From Shewanella phaeophyticola (lineage in GTDB: Bacteria > Pseudomonadota > Gammaproteobacteria > Enterobacterales > Shewanellaceae), in the NCBI RefSeq assembly GCF_025398315.1, contig NZ_JAODOQ010000001.1:868001-932000 (forward strand): a stretch of 64,000 nucleotides of DNA. The letters are read 5' to 3'. A program made the position numbers and the translations under genes. Shown in pieces: positions 8,383 to 17,871 of this stretch; positions within the stretch are counted from its first letter, which is position 1; each line of letters opens with the position of its first letter. The notes beneath the pieces were generated by a model that did no database searches, was not told where the DNA came from, and saw only the letters and a list, made by a program, of their open reading frames with translations.

Positions 8383-8541
8383 TTACGCCTTAGTATTTAA
8401 TTCTTGTTCGTGTTGAAATTGTTTAAGGCACAAAGAAAGCTGTTGTTGCCATGGTTTACTCGATGCTATCGACTGAGATAAGATCGTGTCTAACACACTG
8501 AATTTAGGCCTGTTTACAGGCGATGGATATTGCTCTGACAT
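8383..8541 (-). CDS. Hypothetical 52-aa protein downstream of the NlpE-like gene
   Basis: Frame from ATG at 8541 to TAA at 8383, beginning MSEQYPSPVNRPKFSVLD and rich in Gln toward the C-terminus (WQQQLSLCLKQFQHEQ). It starts 35 bases after the stop of the lipoprotein gene on the same strand, so co-transcription is likely. No clear ribosome binding site is visible and I recognise no family, so it remains tentative. Confidence 0.4.
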   Translation of the reverse strand: MSEQYPSPVNRPKFSVLDTILSQSIASSKPWQQQLSLCLKQFQHEQELNTKA

Positions 8542-8575
8542 GATTGATGGGGATTAAAGCAGAGCCGATATTGTG

Positions 8576-9007
8576 TTATTGCGAAGGAGAATGGGTGTTA
8601 ACCTTAGTTTGGTTTGTCACTTTATCGACTCGATATCGCTCGGCATCGGGTCCGGTAATTCGGTTAAATTGAACGTCGAGTAGGTATAAATGTTCGGGGT
8701 AAACTTGATAAATATGGCCTCGGTCTAAAATGATGATATTACCCGTTTTATCCCACTTAAAGGTACCGCTACCGCTATATGGATGCGGGTCACTGCCTAG
8801 CCGAACTGTATGAATAATATAATGATTTGGCGATGTCAGCTCTATTGTGGTATCCATACCATCACAGCTAGGGCAAGGAAAGACGCCGTGATACACCCCT
8901 TGCCACTGCAACGTATTTCTACTGCTGGTGGCAATATCTTCAGCAGATGGGGCTGGTTGGCCGCATCCTAGTAATAACAAAATCACTATAAACGATACAT
9001 TTTTCAT
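8576..9007 (-). CDS. NlpE/CopE-type outer-membrane lipoprotein
   Basis: 143 residues. Signal peptide with lipobox LLLLGCG, so a lipidated Cys follows at about residue 15. The mature part has the NlpE N-domain hallmarks: WQGVYHGVFPCPSCDGMDTTIEL with a CPSC motif, and YSGSGTFKWDKTGN. E. coli NlpE senses envelope and surface stress through Cpx, but this homologue is the short single-domain form, so only a general envelope role is safe. AAAGGGAA precedes the ATG. An intact GGNCC (Gly-Pro) is present at 8649. Confidence 0.78.
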   Translation of the reverse strand: MKNVSFIVILLLLGCGQPAPSAEDIATSSRNTLQWQGVYHGVFPCPSCDGMDTTIELTSPNHYIIHTVRLGSDPHPYSGSGTFKWDKTGNIIILDRGHIYQVYPEHLYLLDVQFNRITGPDAERYRVDKVTNQTKVNTHSPSQ

Positions 9008-9141
9008 CTAAATTCCCTTTAGATATAAAATTGTCGTGACGATTAGGGAGTCCGTTCAAATGCAGTTTATGGTTTTTACACTGTCATGATAAATTGCACT
9101 TTGTATTACCCGTAGCCTAGGTAGGACTGATAGTGTTTTCA

Positions 9142-9164
9142 AACTCTATCTAATAGATAGAGTT
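9142..9164. repeat. Perfect 23-bp palindrome between patatin and NlpE-like genes
   Basis: Two 11-base arms (AACTCTATCTA and its exact complement) around one central base. It lies about 135 bp upstream of the lipoprotein start and 43 bp past the patatin stop. There is no T-tract of terminator quality. It may be an operator for the lipoprotein gene or a 3' stabilising hairpin. Confidence 0.5.
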
Positions 9165-9206
9165 AAGCACAACTTTAGTTATATCACACATATTAAATGT
9201 GGGTAG

Positions 9207-10334
9207 TTATACTTTAGTTTGGATATTGAAAAACTGTTTTATTTCTTCAATTTGATCCATTGCATCTTGATAGCCCAAGTCGATTAATGTCGTGGTGTAG
9301 CTTTTTTCAAAGAGTAAATAAGACACGATACTTGAATCTGATTGTCTATTAATACCAAAAAACTTTAACAGGGTTTTGATTGCAAAAGGCATATCGTCAT
9401 AAAACCGTGCGGCTATACGGCTTAAATCTTGACTAGGCTTAATCACTAACGTGTCTATGTGACGTAAATTTAATGAGTCTCTGTCTTCAGGGGTTATTTT
9501 AGATAATGTGTTATTCACTCTTTGTAGGCGTTCTAAATCGCTATTAAGCGTATCAGAGAAGATGGTATCTAATAAGTGGCCTGCAATGGTTGCTGTTTTT
9601 GGATGGTATTCAAACTCAATGGGAAAGTGTTTATGTGGGCTATCCAAATTAATCACAAATATTTTGCTAGCCCCTAAATGTATTGGGCTAGAAAGTGGAG
9701 ACAATTGATGAACCGAGCCATCACCATAATAAGCCTGATTTAATTTAATCGATGGAAATACCATCGGAATTGCAGAGCTTGCGAGTAAGTGCTCTGTATT
9801 AAGGTGGCTACGAGAACCGATTCTTCTTGCTCGTTGCCAATCTTCAATTTGCTGGTTACCCTGAAAAAAACTGTACGAGCGTGAATTGTTGTAGCACGAG
9901 GCATCAACGCTAATCGCTTTTAGTGCATTGTTACTAATGTTTCGGTCAATTCGTTCAAAATCGATAAGATTATTAAGCAAATTTCGAAGGGGTTGGTTAT
10001 CCAGTAGGCTACCGGCATCAGTATTGACTTTGTCATCTTGTAAGCCTTTAATAGCCATCCTGCCTAAATGTCTAAGCACTTGAGGTATATTGGCGTTATA
10101 TACTTGTCTGGTTTCAAAGTGACGCCACACCCAATCAAGCTTTTTGACGGCTAAATGAAAACACGAAGCGTGGGTTGCTAAAGATGTGGCATTTATTGCC
10201 CCTGCTGAAGTGCCGCAAATGATATCAAAAGGAATATGATGGTTGCGTGGGTAAAATTGCACTAATGCCTTAAGCACACCAATTTGATATGCCGCTCGCG
10301 CGCCGCCCCCACCTAATACTAATGCTGTAGACAC
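9207..10334 (-). CDS. Patatin-like phospholipase
   Basis: 375 residues. The patatin fold is evident: oxyanion-hole GGGGARAAYQIGVL at the N-terminus, nucleophile Ser in GTSAGAINA, and the catalytic Asp in YGDGSVHQ. Members hydrolyse acyl-lipid esters with a Ser-Asp dyad. There is no signal peptide, so it is probably cytoplasmic or peripheral. The long C-terminal part (after DLERLQRVN) is typical of the proteobacterial RssA-like forms. It stands alone, preceded by the MITE-like element. Confidence 0.85.
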   Translation of the reverse strand: MSTALVLGGGGARAAYQIGVLKALVQFYPRNHHIPFDIICGTSAGAINATSLATHASCFHLAVKKLDWVWRHFETRQVYNANIPQVLRHLGRMAIKGLQDDKVNTDAGSLLDNQPLRNLLNNLIDFERIDRNISNNALKAISVDASCYNNSRSYSFFQGNQQIEDWQRARRIGSRSHLNTEHLLASSAIPMVFPSIKLNQAYYGDGSVHQLSPLSSPIHLGASKIFVINLDSPHKHFPIEFEYHPKTATIAGHLLDTIFSDTLNSDLERLQRVNNTLSKITPEDRDSLNLRHIDTLVIKPSQDLSRIAARFYDDMPFAIKTLLKFFGINRQSDSSIVSYLLFEKSYTTTLIDLGYQDAMDQIEEIKQFFNIQTKV

Positions 10335-10461
10335 TGGTAATCTATATCCTTTATGTGTAGATAAGAAACCATATTAATATGAATTCTTTTTTTATTACAC
10401 ACCAGTAAGCAAAAAGTCCAATCGAACAATACTATATTACAGAGATATTTCATTTAAAGGG

Positions 10462-10824
10462 TAATACCAATTCCACTAATTATCTGGTCATTCAGCGGGA
10501 ATTCTGTACCTTCTAGGCAAGTAATAGGATTGTAGGCATAGTTGCTCTCGGCAACTGCTCCTGCGTTGCTCTACCTCCTGCGTCCATGTAGTCGTCGGCA
10601 ACTGCTCCTGCGTTGCTCTACCTCCTGCATCCATGCAGTCGTACGTCAAAATACTATTAAGCAGTATAGAAGGCACAGAAACCCGCCTTGCAGGAGACGC
10701 TCAGACAGTCCATTTCTTTGTTGCATTGCCTTAGAAGGGAATAACCATTATTTCAACAATGCGCCTCAAACTGAACAGTCTGAGCGACTCTGATTGGTCA
10801 CATAATTAATGGAAATGGTATAAT
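10462..10824. mobile_element. MITE-like element with 26-bp-class terminal inverted repeats
   Basis: Left end TACCAATTCCACTAATTAT; right end in reverse complement TACCATTTCCATTAATTAT. The pairing continues into TCTGGTCA versus TGTGACCA. Inside are a second inverted pair (CGCTCAGACAGTCC versus GAACAGTCTGAGCG) and a 47-bp tandem duplication. There is no coding capacity, and the short frames within come from the repeat. It lies between the end of proS and the start of the patatin gene. Confidence 0.65.
10548..10641. repeat. 47-bp tandem duplication inside the MITE-like element
   Basis: Two head-to-tail copies (10548-10594 and 10595-10641), each starting TCGGCAACTGCTCCTGCG and ending AGTCG. They differ at only two bases (CGTCCATGTA versus CATCCATGCA), so the duplication is recent. 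Confidence 0.85.
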
Positions 10825-10848
10825 AAAAAACGCACTATAAAGTGCGTA
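10824..10848 (-). terminator. Terminator of proS
   Basis: On the minus strand: CGCACT, TTAT, AGTGCG, then T6, 33 bases past the proS stop. Confidence 0.8.
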
Positions 10849-10880
10849 TTTTGGAGGTTTGTGAGCGCTGCTAAGGGGGA

Positions 10881-12598
10881 TTAACCCTTGGCTGCAGTTG
10901 TTAAAAATTCAACAATCTGGTCGAATGGGATATCTTGTTTTTCACCGGTACGGCGGTTTTTATATTCAAATACCCCCGCATCGATATTACGATCGCCAAT
11001 GACCACTACATGCGGTAAACCAACTAATTCCATATCAGCAAACATCACGCCTGGACGTTCTTTACGATCATCCAATAGTACTTCAACACCCGCTTCTGCT
11101 AAGTCTTGATATAGTTTTTCAGCAATGTCGGCAACGCGATGTGATTTGTGCATATTCATCGGTAAAATACCGACTGTGAACGGTGCGATTGCTTCTGGCC
11201 AAATAATGCCTCGGTCATCGTTGTTTTGCTCAATCGCAGCAGCAACAATACGGCTCACACCGACACCATAACAACCCATCAATAACACCTGAGCTTTACC
11301 GTTTTCATCTAACACAGTGGCATTCATGGCTTCTGAATAGTTGGTACCAAGCTGGAAGATATGACCCACTTCAATGCCACGCGCCATGGCATAAGTGCCT
11401 TGGCCGTCAGGTGTAGGTTCACCTTCTACAACATTACGAATGTCTGCAGCCGTCGCTAATGGTAAGTCACGTTCCCAATTAATGCCGAAATAATGTTTAT
11501 CTTCAGTGTTCGCGCCAGCGACAAAGTCGCTCATTACTGCAACGCTATGATCGATAATAATTGGCATATTTAAGCCAACAGAGTACCTAATGAGCCAGAG
11601 CCTGCACCAACGGCATCACGAATTTCTGCTTCTGAAGCAAACTCGAGTGGTGAGGCAACAAAAGCAACTTTTTCAGCTTTGATTTCGTTTAGCTCATGAT
11701 CGCCACGAACAACCACTGCCACTAAAGGTGCATCTTCTGTTGCACCTTTAACAATTAATGTTTTAACCGTTTGGGTAATCGCAACATCGAATTGTGTTAC
11801 TAATTCGGCAATCGTTTTTGCATTAGGGGTATCCACTAACGTCATCTCTTGCGTTGCAGCTGCACGAGTTTGTGTTGGGATTGGCGCTTCAGCTTTTTCA
11901 ATGTTAGCGGCGTAATCACTGCCTGTTGAATAAGCAATTAAATCTTCTCCACTGTTTGCTAGTACATGGAACTCATGCGACATGCTGCCACCAATTGAGC
12001 CGGTGTCTGCAAGAACAGGGCGGAACTCTAAACCCATGCGAGTTAGAATATTGCTGTATGCGGTATGCATCGCATGATAAGTGCTGTCCATGGTTTCTTG
12101 ATCTAAATGGAAAGAGTAGGCATCTTTCATTAAGAATTCACGGGCACGCATCACCCCAAAACGTGGACGAACTTCGTCACGGAATTTGGTTTGTACTTGA
12201 TAAAGGGTCAGCGGTAACTGTTTGTATGAGCTAAGTTCTTTACGCACCAAGTCAGTGATCACTTCTTCGTGGGTTGGCTCCAAAACGAAATCACGGTTAT
12301 GACGGTCTTGAAAACGCAGTAATTCAGAGCCAAACTTTTCCCAACGACCCGTTTCAACCCACAAGTCAGCAGGTTGAACTAATGGCATAAGAATTTCAAT
12401 GGCACCAGTTTTGTTCATTTCTTCACGAACAATAGCTTCTACTTTACGCAAAACACGTAAACCAGAGGGCAACCAGCTGTAAAGACCTGATGCGTTACGA
12501 CGGATCATACCCGCGCGAAGCATTAACTGATGACTAACCACCTCTGCGTTTGCAGGGGTTTCTTTTTGTGTTGAAAGCAGGTACTTACTAACTCGCAT
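10881..12598 (-). CDS. proS: Prolyl-tRNA synthetase (one frame break)
   Basis: Charges tRNA-Pro. It starts [13 protein letters not shown] and shows class II motif 1 around [12 protein letters not shown], motif 2 [17 protein letters not shown], the editing (INS) domain, and the C-terminal anticodon domain. The frame is lost near 11576-11587. GAGSGSLGT reads out of frame where the family has GAGPGSLGPVGLNMPI; the sequence has GGTACTCTG for an expected GGTCCTG (two bases extra). The preceding Gly-Pro codons GGCCCT read GGCTCT (Gly-Ser). Removing two bases gives 571 residues, matching E. coli ProS (572). Because the enzyme is essential and no second copy is visible, a sequencing error is far more likely than loss. 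Confidence 0.92.
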
Positions 12599-12715
12599 TA
12601 CCAATGTCCAAAATAGTAGCTATGAATGAGCGTCATTTTAGCACCTGCATCAATGATGTCACCTGCTAATTCGGTTCAAAATAAGGCTTTAGAGACTTTA
12701 ATTGCACAGCGGGAC

Positions 12716-13327
12716 TTATTTATCTCGTCTATCACCGATGACTCGAGCTGGATTCCCTGCAACAATGGCATATTCCGCTACATTTTTGGTGACAATGCAA
12801 CCCATGCCGATGACGGCATGGTTGCCAATGGTGACACCGTCAACAATCCCTGCTTGTGCACCAATCCAAACATCCTCTCCAATAACCACCCCTTTAGAGT
12901 GTGAAGCTTGTTGATATATCGGAGTATCAGGAGACATACCATGATTAAACGCGTAGATAGTGACATTATTGGCGATACGCGTTTGATGACCAATGTGTAT
13001 GCCATGACGACCGCCATCTAAGCTACAACCGTGATTTATAGCCACTTCATTGCCGAGTGTAATAGAGCCATGCATAAATACATCGGCACTGATCATGCAT
13101 TGATTACCCATGGTGATGTCTCGACCTGGTTCGGCAAACAATCGCGCCTGCGGAGCGATGAAACACTGCTCACCGATGTGAATAGTCTCAAGAAGACGAA
13201 GTTGTTGTTGAATGTCATCTTGCCAAGGTTTTGCCCATTGCAGGTGTTTAGGCTTGAGAGAGAAATACAGCCAAGGCATCCAAGATAGTCGTTTTTTGTG
13301 CTGAGTTTGGTAATCGATTTCAGCCAT
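12716..13327 (-). CDS. Hexapeptide-repeat (LbH) O-acetyltransferase
   Basis: 203 residues with a left-handed beta-helix of hexapeptide turns from about residue 70 (ISADVFMHGSITLGNEVAIN to VVIGEDVWIGAQAGIVDGVTIG). The NHG segment carries the usual catalytic His of maltose/galactoside acetyltransferases. It transfers acetyl from acetyl-CoA to a sugar or lipid-linked hydroxyl; substrate unknown. It overlaps the trmO stop by one base (TAATG), so the two genes are translationally coupled. Confidence 0.75.
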   Translation of the reverse strand: MAEIDYQTQHKKRLSWMPWLYFSLKPKHLQWAKPWQDDIQQQLRLLETIHIGEQCFIAPQARLFAEPGRDITMGNQCMISADVFMHGSITLGNEVAINHGCSLDGGRHGIHIGHQTRIANNVTIYAFNHGMSPDTPIYQQASHSKGVVIGEDVWIGAQAGIVDGVTIGNHAVIGMGCIVTKNVAEYAIVAGNPARVIGDRRDK

Positions 13328-14112
13328 TAAACTAATCCTTTAGCAATGCAACTGAAGTGGGCTTTAGATTCTATTACTTCAATGACGTTATCAGTAACGT
13401 GCCAAAAGATGTCTAAATCGTATAACGCAACTTGATATAGCTTAGGATCATCCTTGGCTTTTTTATAAGCAGGGCGTGGGTCTTGTGATAATACTCCTTT
13501 AATAAGCTCGGCTAACCCTTGATAGTGTTCTTGAACTTGATATTGGGCAATTTTTTCGGCTGCCAGTTTTGTGTAATTCACCGGTATCAGTATTGGCGCA
13601 TCTTGGGCGATACCGCCTTTAGCATCGGTAATGGCATCAGAGAAAGGGATATAGGGTTTGATATCAATAATGGGAGTGCCATCTAACAAGTCCATACCAG
13701 AGATCTTTAAGCAGACTTTACCGTGGCGTTGCACAACACCATGAAGTTTGACCACAGATTGGCCAATACCGTTTGGTCTAAATGTTGAACGTGTAGCAAA
13801 CACGCCTAGTTTTTCATTACCACCTAGACGAGGCGGGCGCACTGTGGTTTTCCAGCCTTGAGATAGGTTTTCATGAAAACAAAATAGCAACCATAAATGC
13901 GAATATTGTTCGATGCCTCTGACTGCATCGATATGATTAAATGCTGGCTCAAATTCAATATACCCAGTTGCATTGACAAGCCCTGGTTGGCGTGGGATAC
14001 CAAATTTTTGCTTGTAAGGGGTTCTACAAATGGCGACCGCGTTTATTGTGTTGCTAAAAGACGCGTTAAGTGCAGGTTTTTCGTTATGAGTTTGAGCGGC
14101 ATCTTGAGTCAT
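13327..14112 (-). CDS. trmO: tRNA (N6-threonylcarbamoyladenosine37-N6)-methyltransferase TrmO
   Basis: 261 residues. UPF0066/TsaA fold with the family signatures AICRTPYKQKFGIPRQPGLV, GIEQYSHLWLLFCFH and FATRSTFRPNGIGQSVVKL, then the C-terminal extension typical of gamma-proteobacterial TrmO (DPRPAYKK). It methylates t6A37 of tRNA-Thr using SAM. Relatives usually read RPNPIG where this has RPNGIG; I leave that open. Confidence 0.88.
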   Translation of the reverse strand: MTQDAAQTHNEKPALNASFSNTINAVAICRTPYKQKFGIPRQPGLVNATGYIEFEPAFNHIDAVRGIEQYSHLWLLFCFHENLSQGWKTTVRPPRLGGNEKLGVFATRSTFRPNGIGQSVVKLHGVVQRHGKVCLKISGMDLLDGTPIIDIKPYIPFSDAITDAKGGIAQDAPILIPVNYTKLAAEKIAQYQVQEHYQGLAELIKGVLSQDPRPAYKKAKDDPKLYQVALYDLDIFWHVTDNVIEVIESKAHFSCIAKGLV

Positions 14113-14207
14113 GCAATACCTGAAAGAAGCTAACCAAAATTAAGAGAAGTCAATAATAACAGATGAGCCAAACGTAAGACTCACCTGTTTGGCAATCAGC
14201 TTACTGG

Positions 14208-14603
14208 TTATTGATTTTGTGCGGTTTTAATGGCTTGCCCAACACAAAGTGCACGGCTGTAGCAGCTGTTGTCTGGCTCGTTAATCATAAAGCAGCTTTT
14301 AACCACAAAACCATTAGCACCGAGGTCAGCTGCGGCTCGTCTTGCATTACTGCGCGCATCAGACATGTGAGGAGGTGCGTCTTTTTCTGTTTCTTGGCAA
14401 GCTTCGCCTTCAACTAAACCTAACACTTCAATATGACCTTTTGGTTGTACGTCGCCGTCGTATAACACCACATCACTTACTTTAAAGTATTCATTAATGG
14501 CTTTGCCGTCTAAATTACTTTTGAATACATAATCACTGGCACAAGCGCTCAATAGTAGTGCAATACTTGAAACAACCCATGCTTGTTTTACTGAAAAAGT
14601 CAT
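14208..14603 (-). CDS. RcsF-like lipoprotein
   Basis: The start MTFSVKQAW at 14603 has AAAGG about 9 bases upstream; the longer frame lacks a binding site. Signal peptide with lipobox LLSACAS. The mature domain has Cys residues in GEACQET, KSCFM, NSCYSRALC and the ARSNARRAAADLGANGFVV helix typical of RcsF, an outer-membrane lipoprotein whose disulfides shape the sensor of envelope stress for the Rcs phosphorelay. 131 residues, matching RcsF. Whether a full Rcs system exists cannot be seen here. Confidence 0.72.
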   Translation of the reverse strand: MTFSVKQAWVVSSIALLLSACASDYVFKSNLDGKAINEYFKVSDVVLYDGDVQPKGHIEVLGLVEGEACQETEKDAPPHMSDARSNARRAAADLGANGFVVKSCFMINEPDNSCYSRALCVGQAIKTAQNQ

Positions 14604-14689
14604 AGCCGTAGCCTTTATATAATAAGTATTAATCTGCAAGTTGAGTTTACCTTGTATGATGACGATGATAAAGCGTTCAAATAACATAA

Positions 14690-14720
14690 AAAAAAGGGCT
14701 TACCTAAGTAAGCCCTTTGT
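14690..14720. terminator. Bidirectional terminator after hns
   Basis: AAAAGGGCTTAC, CTAA, GTAAGCCCTTT. On the minus strand it is followed by T8, 34 bases past the H-NS stop. Confidence 0.88.
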
Positions 14721-14753
14721 TATTAATATTTGATTACATTGTTACCAATATTG

Positions 14754-15164
14754 TTATTCCATACCAGGAATTAAAAACTGGTCCATGCTTTTACCACTAT
14801 CAACTTGGTTTTTGAATACCGTTGGCATGCGGCCTTGACCAGTCCATTGGATTAATTCACCGTCAACAGTGATTTGATATTTTGGTGGACGCGGTGCGCG
14901 TTTTGTCTTTGTTGCTTTAGGTGAAGATGTCACGTCACCTAAATCTTCAATAGATAAACCACTGTTTTCGATTTGAGCTAGAATTTCAGCAATGCGAGCA
15001 TTACGTTCAGCATTAGCTTCAAGTTCTAATTTTTCTTCCTCTTCGCGGTCAGCAATAATTTTTTCTAACTTAGCTGCGGTGTCTCGTAAATCATCAAGAG
15101 ATAATTCCTTAACTGCAGCTTTAAAGCGACGACCGTGGGTTAAAATATCTAAAAAGTCACTCAT
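14754..15164 (-). CDS. hns: H-NS family nucleoid protein
   Basis: 136 residues. N-terminal oligomerisation helices rich in Lys/Glu (KLEKIIADREEEEKLELEA), a flexible linker with SSPKATKTKRAPRPP, and the C-terminal DNA-binding domain with the AT-hook-like core WTGQGRMPTVF. It silences AT-rich and horizontally acquired DNA. It is transcribed alone, with a long AT-rich upstream region (15165-15480) where autoregulation would be expected; I see no other gene there. Confidence 0.9.
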   Translation of the reverse strand: MSDFLDILTHGRRFKAAVKELSLDDLRDTAAKLEKIIADREEEEKLELEANAERNARIAEILAQIENSGLSIEDLGDVTSSPKATKTKRAPRPPKYQITVDGELIQWTGQGRMPTVFKNQVDSGKSMDQFLIPGME

Positions 15165-15481
15165 GTTGTTTAGTTTCCTAATGATTTTTTTTCATAAAAT
15201 GAAAAGTGATAAAAGTTAAAATGTCCAACGTACAAGGTTAATTTCAGTATTGCATGTGGTTTATTTAGGTCGTTATTATATATTTTTCTGAGATTTAATC
15301 TCAATCGAATACCAATATAGCTTTAATTAATACTGAATATAAGCGTAATAATAGAAACTATTGCGCAATGGATCAAATTAAATTAACGATATAATAGATT
15401 ATTTTAAATAATTGAGCGTATATTTCGTTATCTGCTTTATGACATGTTTAGTTAAATTGCCACAAACAAAGCTAAAAAAAT

Positions 15482-15520
15482 CTAAACAAGCGTTTGAATG
15501 TGATTGACGTTAACGTTAAC
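15482..15520 (+). promoter_or_regulatory. Adjacent PsrA-like and LiuR-like sites upstream of etfBA
   Basis: AAAC-AAGC-GTTTG (15484-15496) fits the PsrA rule of AAAC, 2-4 bases, GTTTG. Eight bases on, TTGACGTTAACGTTAAC (15504-15520) resembles the CGTTAACG-type operators of the MerR regulator LiuR. Electron-transfer flavoprotein serves both fatty-acid and leucine oxidation, so dual control is reasonable. Binding itself is inferred. Confidence 0.45.
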
Positions 15521-15601
15521 AGGCCGTAAAGTGAACCCATCTTGCATTGGCTATAGCCAGTGTGTTGTCCACATACATTGAAGGTGTAGGAAGGAAAACC
15601 T

Positions 15602-16351
15602 ATGAAAGTATTGGTACCTGTTAAACGCGTAGTCGATGCCAATGTGAAAGTCAGGGTAAAAGCTGATAACACAAATGTTGATACGACAAACCTTAAAATG
15701 GCGTTAAACCCATTTTGTGAGATTGCAGTAGAAGAAGCCGTTCGTTTAAAAGAAGCTGGCATCGCGGCTGAAGTTGTTGTGGTGAGTGTGGGCGCTAAAG
15801 CGGTGCAAGAGCAATTAAGAACCGCGATGGCATTGGGAGCCGACCGCGCAATACATATCGAAACCGACGAGGATTTAGTTCCGTTGTCGATTGCCAAGCT
15901 ATTAAAAGCGGTACAAGAAAAAGAGCAAGCACAACTGATTTTGTTTGGTAAGCAATCCATTGATGGCGATAACAACCAAACCGGCCAAATGCTTGCGGCA
16001 TTAACCGATATGCCACAAGCAACATTTGCTTCAGAAGTGAAGTTAGATGGTGACAAGGCAACGGTAACACGTGAGATCGATGGTGGTTTACAAACGTTAA
16101 GCATGCCTTTACCGGCTATTGTTACTGTTGATTTACGCTTAAATGAGCCACGTTATGCATCATTGCCAAATATTATGAAAGCGAAACGTAAACCACTCGA
16201 AACCATAGCTGTAGCCGATTTAGGTGTGAGCTTAAAAGCACATCAAACCGTGTTAAAAGTGACTCCACCTGTGGATCGTAAAGCGGGCATTTTAGTGTCT
16301 TCAGTTGAAGAATTGGTTGAGAAGTTAAAAAACGAAGCGAAGGTGATCTAA
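15602..16351 (+). CDS. etfB: Electron transfer flavoprotein beta subunit
   Basis: 249 residues. It has the ETF-beta start [19 protein letters not shown], the AMP-binding core [19 protein letters not shown], and the signature [13 protein letters not shown] with [25 protein letters not shown] split by short linkers. With EtfA it accepts electrons from acyl-CoA dehydrogenases and passes them to ETF-quinone oxidoreductase. AGGAAGG precedes the ATG. etfA follows with one base between the genes. Likely induced with the liu and fatty-acid genes (see upstream sites). Confidence 0.95.
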   Translation: MKVLVPVKRVVDANVKVRVKADNTNVDTTNLKMALNPFCEIAVEEAVRLKEAGIAAEVVVVSVGAKAVQEQLRTAMALGADRAIHIETDEDLVPLSIAKLLKAVQEKEQAQLILFGKQSIDGDNNQTGQMLAALTDMPQATFASEVKLDGDKATVTREIDGGLQTLSMPLPAIVTVDLRLNEPRYASLPNIMKAKRKPLETIAVADLGVSLKAHQTVLKVTPPVDRKAGILVSSVEELVEKLKNEAKVI

Positions 16352-16352
16352 T

Positions 16353-17276
16353 ATGGCCATTTTAGTATTAGCAGAACACGATAATGTCAGCTTAAAAACT
16401 GATACGGCAAAAGTGGTGAGTGCAGCAACAGCCATTGGTGGTGATGTACATGTACTGGTCGCCGGTCATGATTGCGCTGCCGCGGTAACTGCCGCACAAA
16501 GTCTAGCAGGTGTGAGTAAAGTGTTGGTTGCTGACAGCGCAGAATATAGCGCACAACTGGCCGAAAATGTATCAAAATTAGTTGTTGAACTTGCCGCGGA
16601 TTATGAACATGTATTGGCCGCTGCGACCAGTGTAGGTAAAGATACTTTACCGCGCGTTGCTGCATTATTAGATGTATCACAAATTTCTGAAGTGATTGAA
16701 GTGCTGAGCAGCGACACTTTCGTTCGTCCAATTTACGCGGGTAACGCATTGGCAACTGTGCAAAGTTTAGATGCTAAAAAAGTCATGACAGTGCGCTCTA
16801 GTGCATTTGATGCTGCAGCTTCAACGGGCAGTGCAGAAGCCGTTAACCTTACTCTGTCTATTGCTGCGCGCACAGATTTTGTTTCACAAGCCTTAACTGA
16901 ATCGGCTCGTCCCGAGCTAGGTAATGCGGGTATTATCGTATCAGGCGGCCGTGGTATGGGTAGCGGTGAGAACTTTGCTATTTTAGAACAGCTTGCCGAT
17001 AAGTTAGGCGCAGCTGTGGGGGCATCTCGCGCGGCTGTTGATGCTGGCTTTGTACCCAACGATTTACAAGTCGGACAAACGGGTAAAATCGTTGCGCCAG
17101 ACTTGTACATTGCGGTCGGTATTTCTGGTGCTATTCAGCATCTTGCGGGTATGAAGGACTCTAAGGTAATTGTTGCTATTAACAAAGATCCTGAAGCACC
17201 AATATTCCAGGTGGCTGACTATGGCTTAGTGGCTGATTTATTTGAGGCGGTTCCTGCATTAAACGGCCTAGTTTAA
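16353..17276 (+). CDS. etfA: Electron transfer flavoprotein alpha subunit
   Basis: 307 residues. N-terminal domain with ATSVGKDTLPRVAALLDV, and the C-terminal FAD-binding domain with IIVSGGRGMGSGENF, VGQTGKIVAPDLYIAVG and SGAIQHLAGMKDSKVIVAIN. It carries the FAD of the heterodimer and is translationally coupled to etfB. The frame is intact, with no interrupted sites, even though it is rich in Gly and Pro. Confidence 0.95.
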   Translation: MAILVLAEHDNVSLKTDTAKVVSAATAIGGDVHVLVAGHDCAAAVTAAQSLAGVSKVLVADSAEYSAQLAENVSKLVVELAADYEHVLAAATSVGKDTLPRVAALLDVSQISEVIEVLSSDTFVRPIYAGNALATVQSLDAKKVMTVRSSAFDAAASTGSAEAVNLTLSIAARTDFVSQALTESARPELGNAGIIVSGGRGMGSGENFAILEQLADKLGAAVGASRAAVDAGFVPNDLQVGQTGKIVAPDLYIAVGISGAIQHLAGMKDSKVIVAINKDPEAPIFQVADYGLVADLFEAVPALNGLV

Positions 17277-17329
17277 GGGCAGGTGTCTTGAAGGCTAAAA
17301 CCCTTTGAGATAATTTGCTCACTCACTTG

Positions 17330-17364
17330 AAGGTTTCTACTTTGCTTAAGTAGAAACCTTTTTT
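17330..17364 (+). terminator. Terminator of etfBA
   Basis: Perfect 13-base stem AAGGTTTCTACTT and its complement around TGCTT, followed by a T-run. Confidence 0.9.
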
Positions 17365-17379
17365 ATGGGCTATCACTTT

Positions 17380-17871
17380 GTGGAATGGCGCGTTTGCTGT
17401 TTTGGCCTCTTGGTTAGTGCCTATTTGATTTAAAATGTTAAACTAATGCAATGGAATTGTGGTTAACGTGGTGCTTTTGTTATTGAGACAGCATTTTTGC
17501 GTTTTTTTACTAGCACTGGATGCATCCATTTATGATTTTATATTGGCGCTTTTTGTGATGTGGTTTTTACAACAAGCAAAAGTAGAGGTGCATTGCATAA
17601 GAGTAAGGTTGAGTTGGGTGATGCCGATAATTCAACATTAAAGGATGCAATGCCGAAATAAATGAGCTTATCAACCTCATTTGTTGGGGCAGTTCTCGAA
17701 AGGGACTGCACTGTCATGGTGTTTTTATCGACATGATAAAAAATGATATTCATATAAAATGGGTATGACTGTGGAGTGCTACTAGTAATGTTAATGCATA
17801 CATTTCCTGTGTATGTTTAGCCTTATTTCTAGTTTTTCTCCATTCGTATCCCACGAAGAAATAATTAAATT
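17380..17871. other. About 490 bp without a recognisable gene
   Basis: AT-rich leader between the etf terminator and the antiporter gene. The small frames on both strands have no ribosome binding sites or recognisable motifs. I see no repeat or RNA gene that I can defend. Confidence 0.5.

Noticed and set aside
10488..10793. Short frames of 62 and 83 aa inside the second MITE-like element
   Set aside because: They are produced by the 47-bp tandem repeat and lie on both strands over the same bases.
17459..17753. Small frames on both strands upstream of the NhaC gene
   Set aside because: No ribosome binding site, no motif, and mutual overlap.
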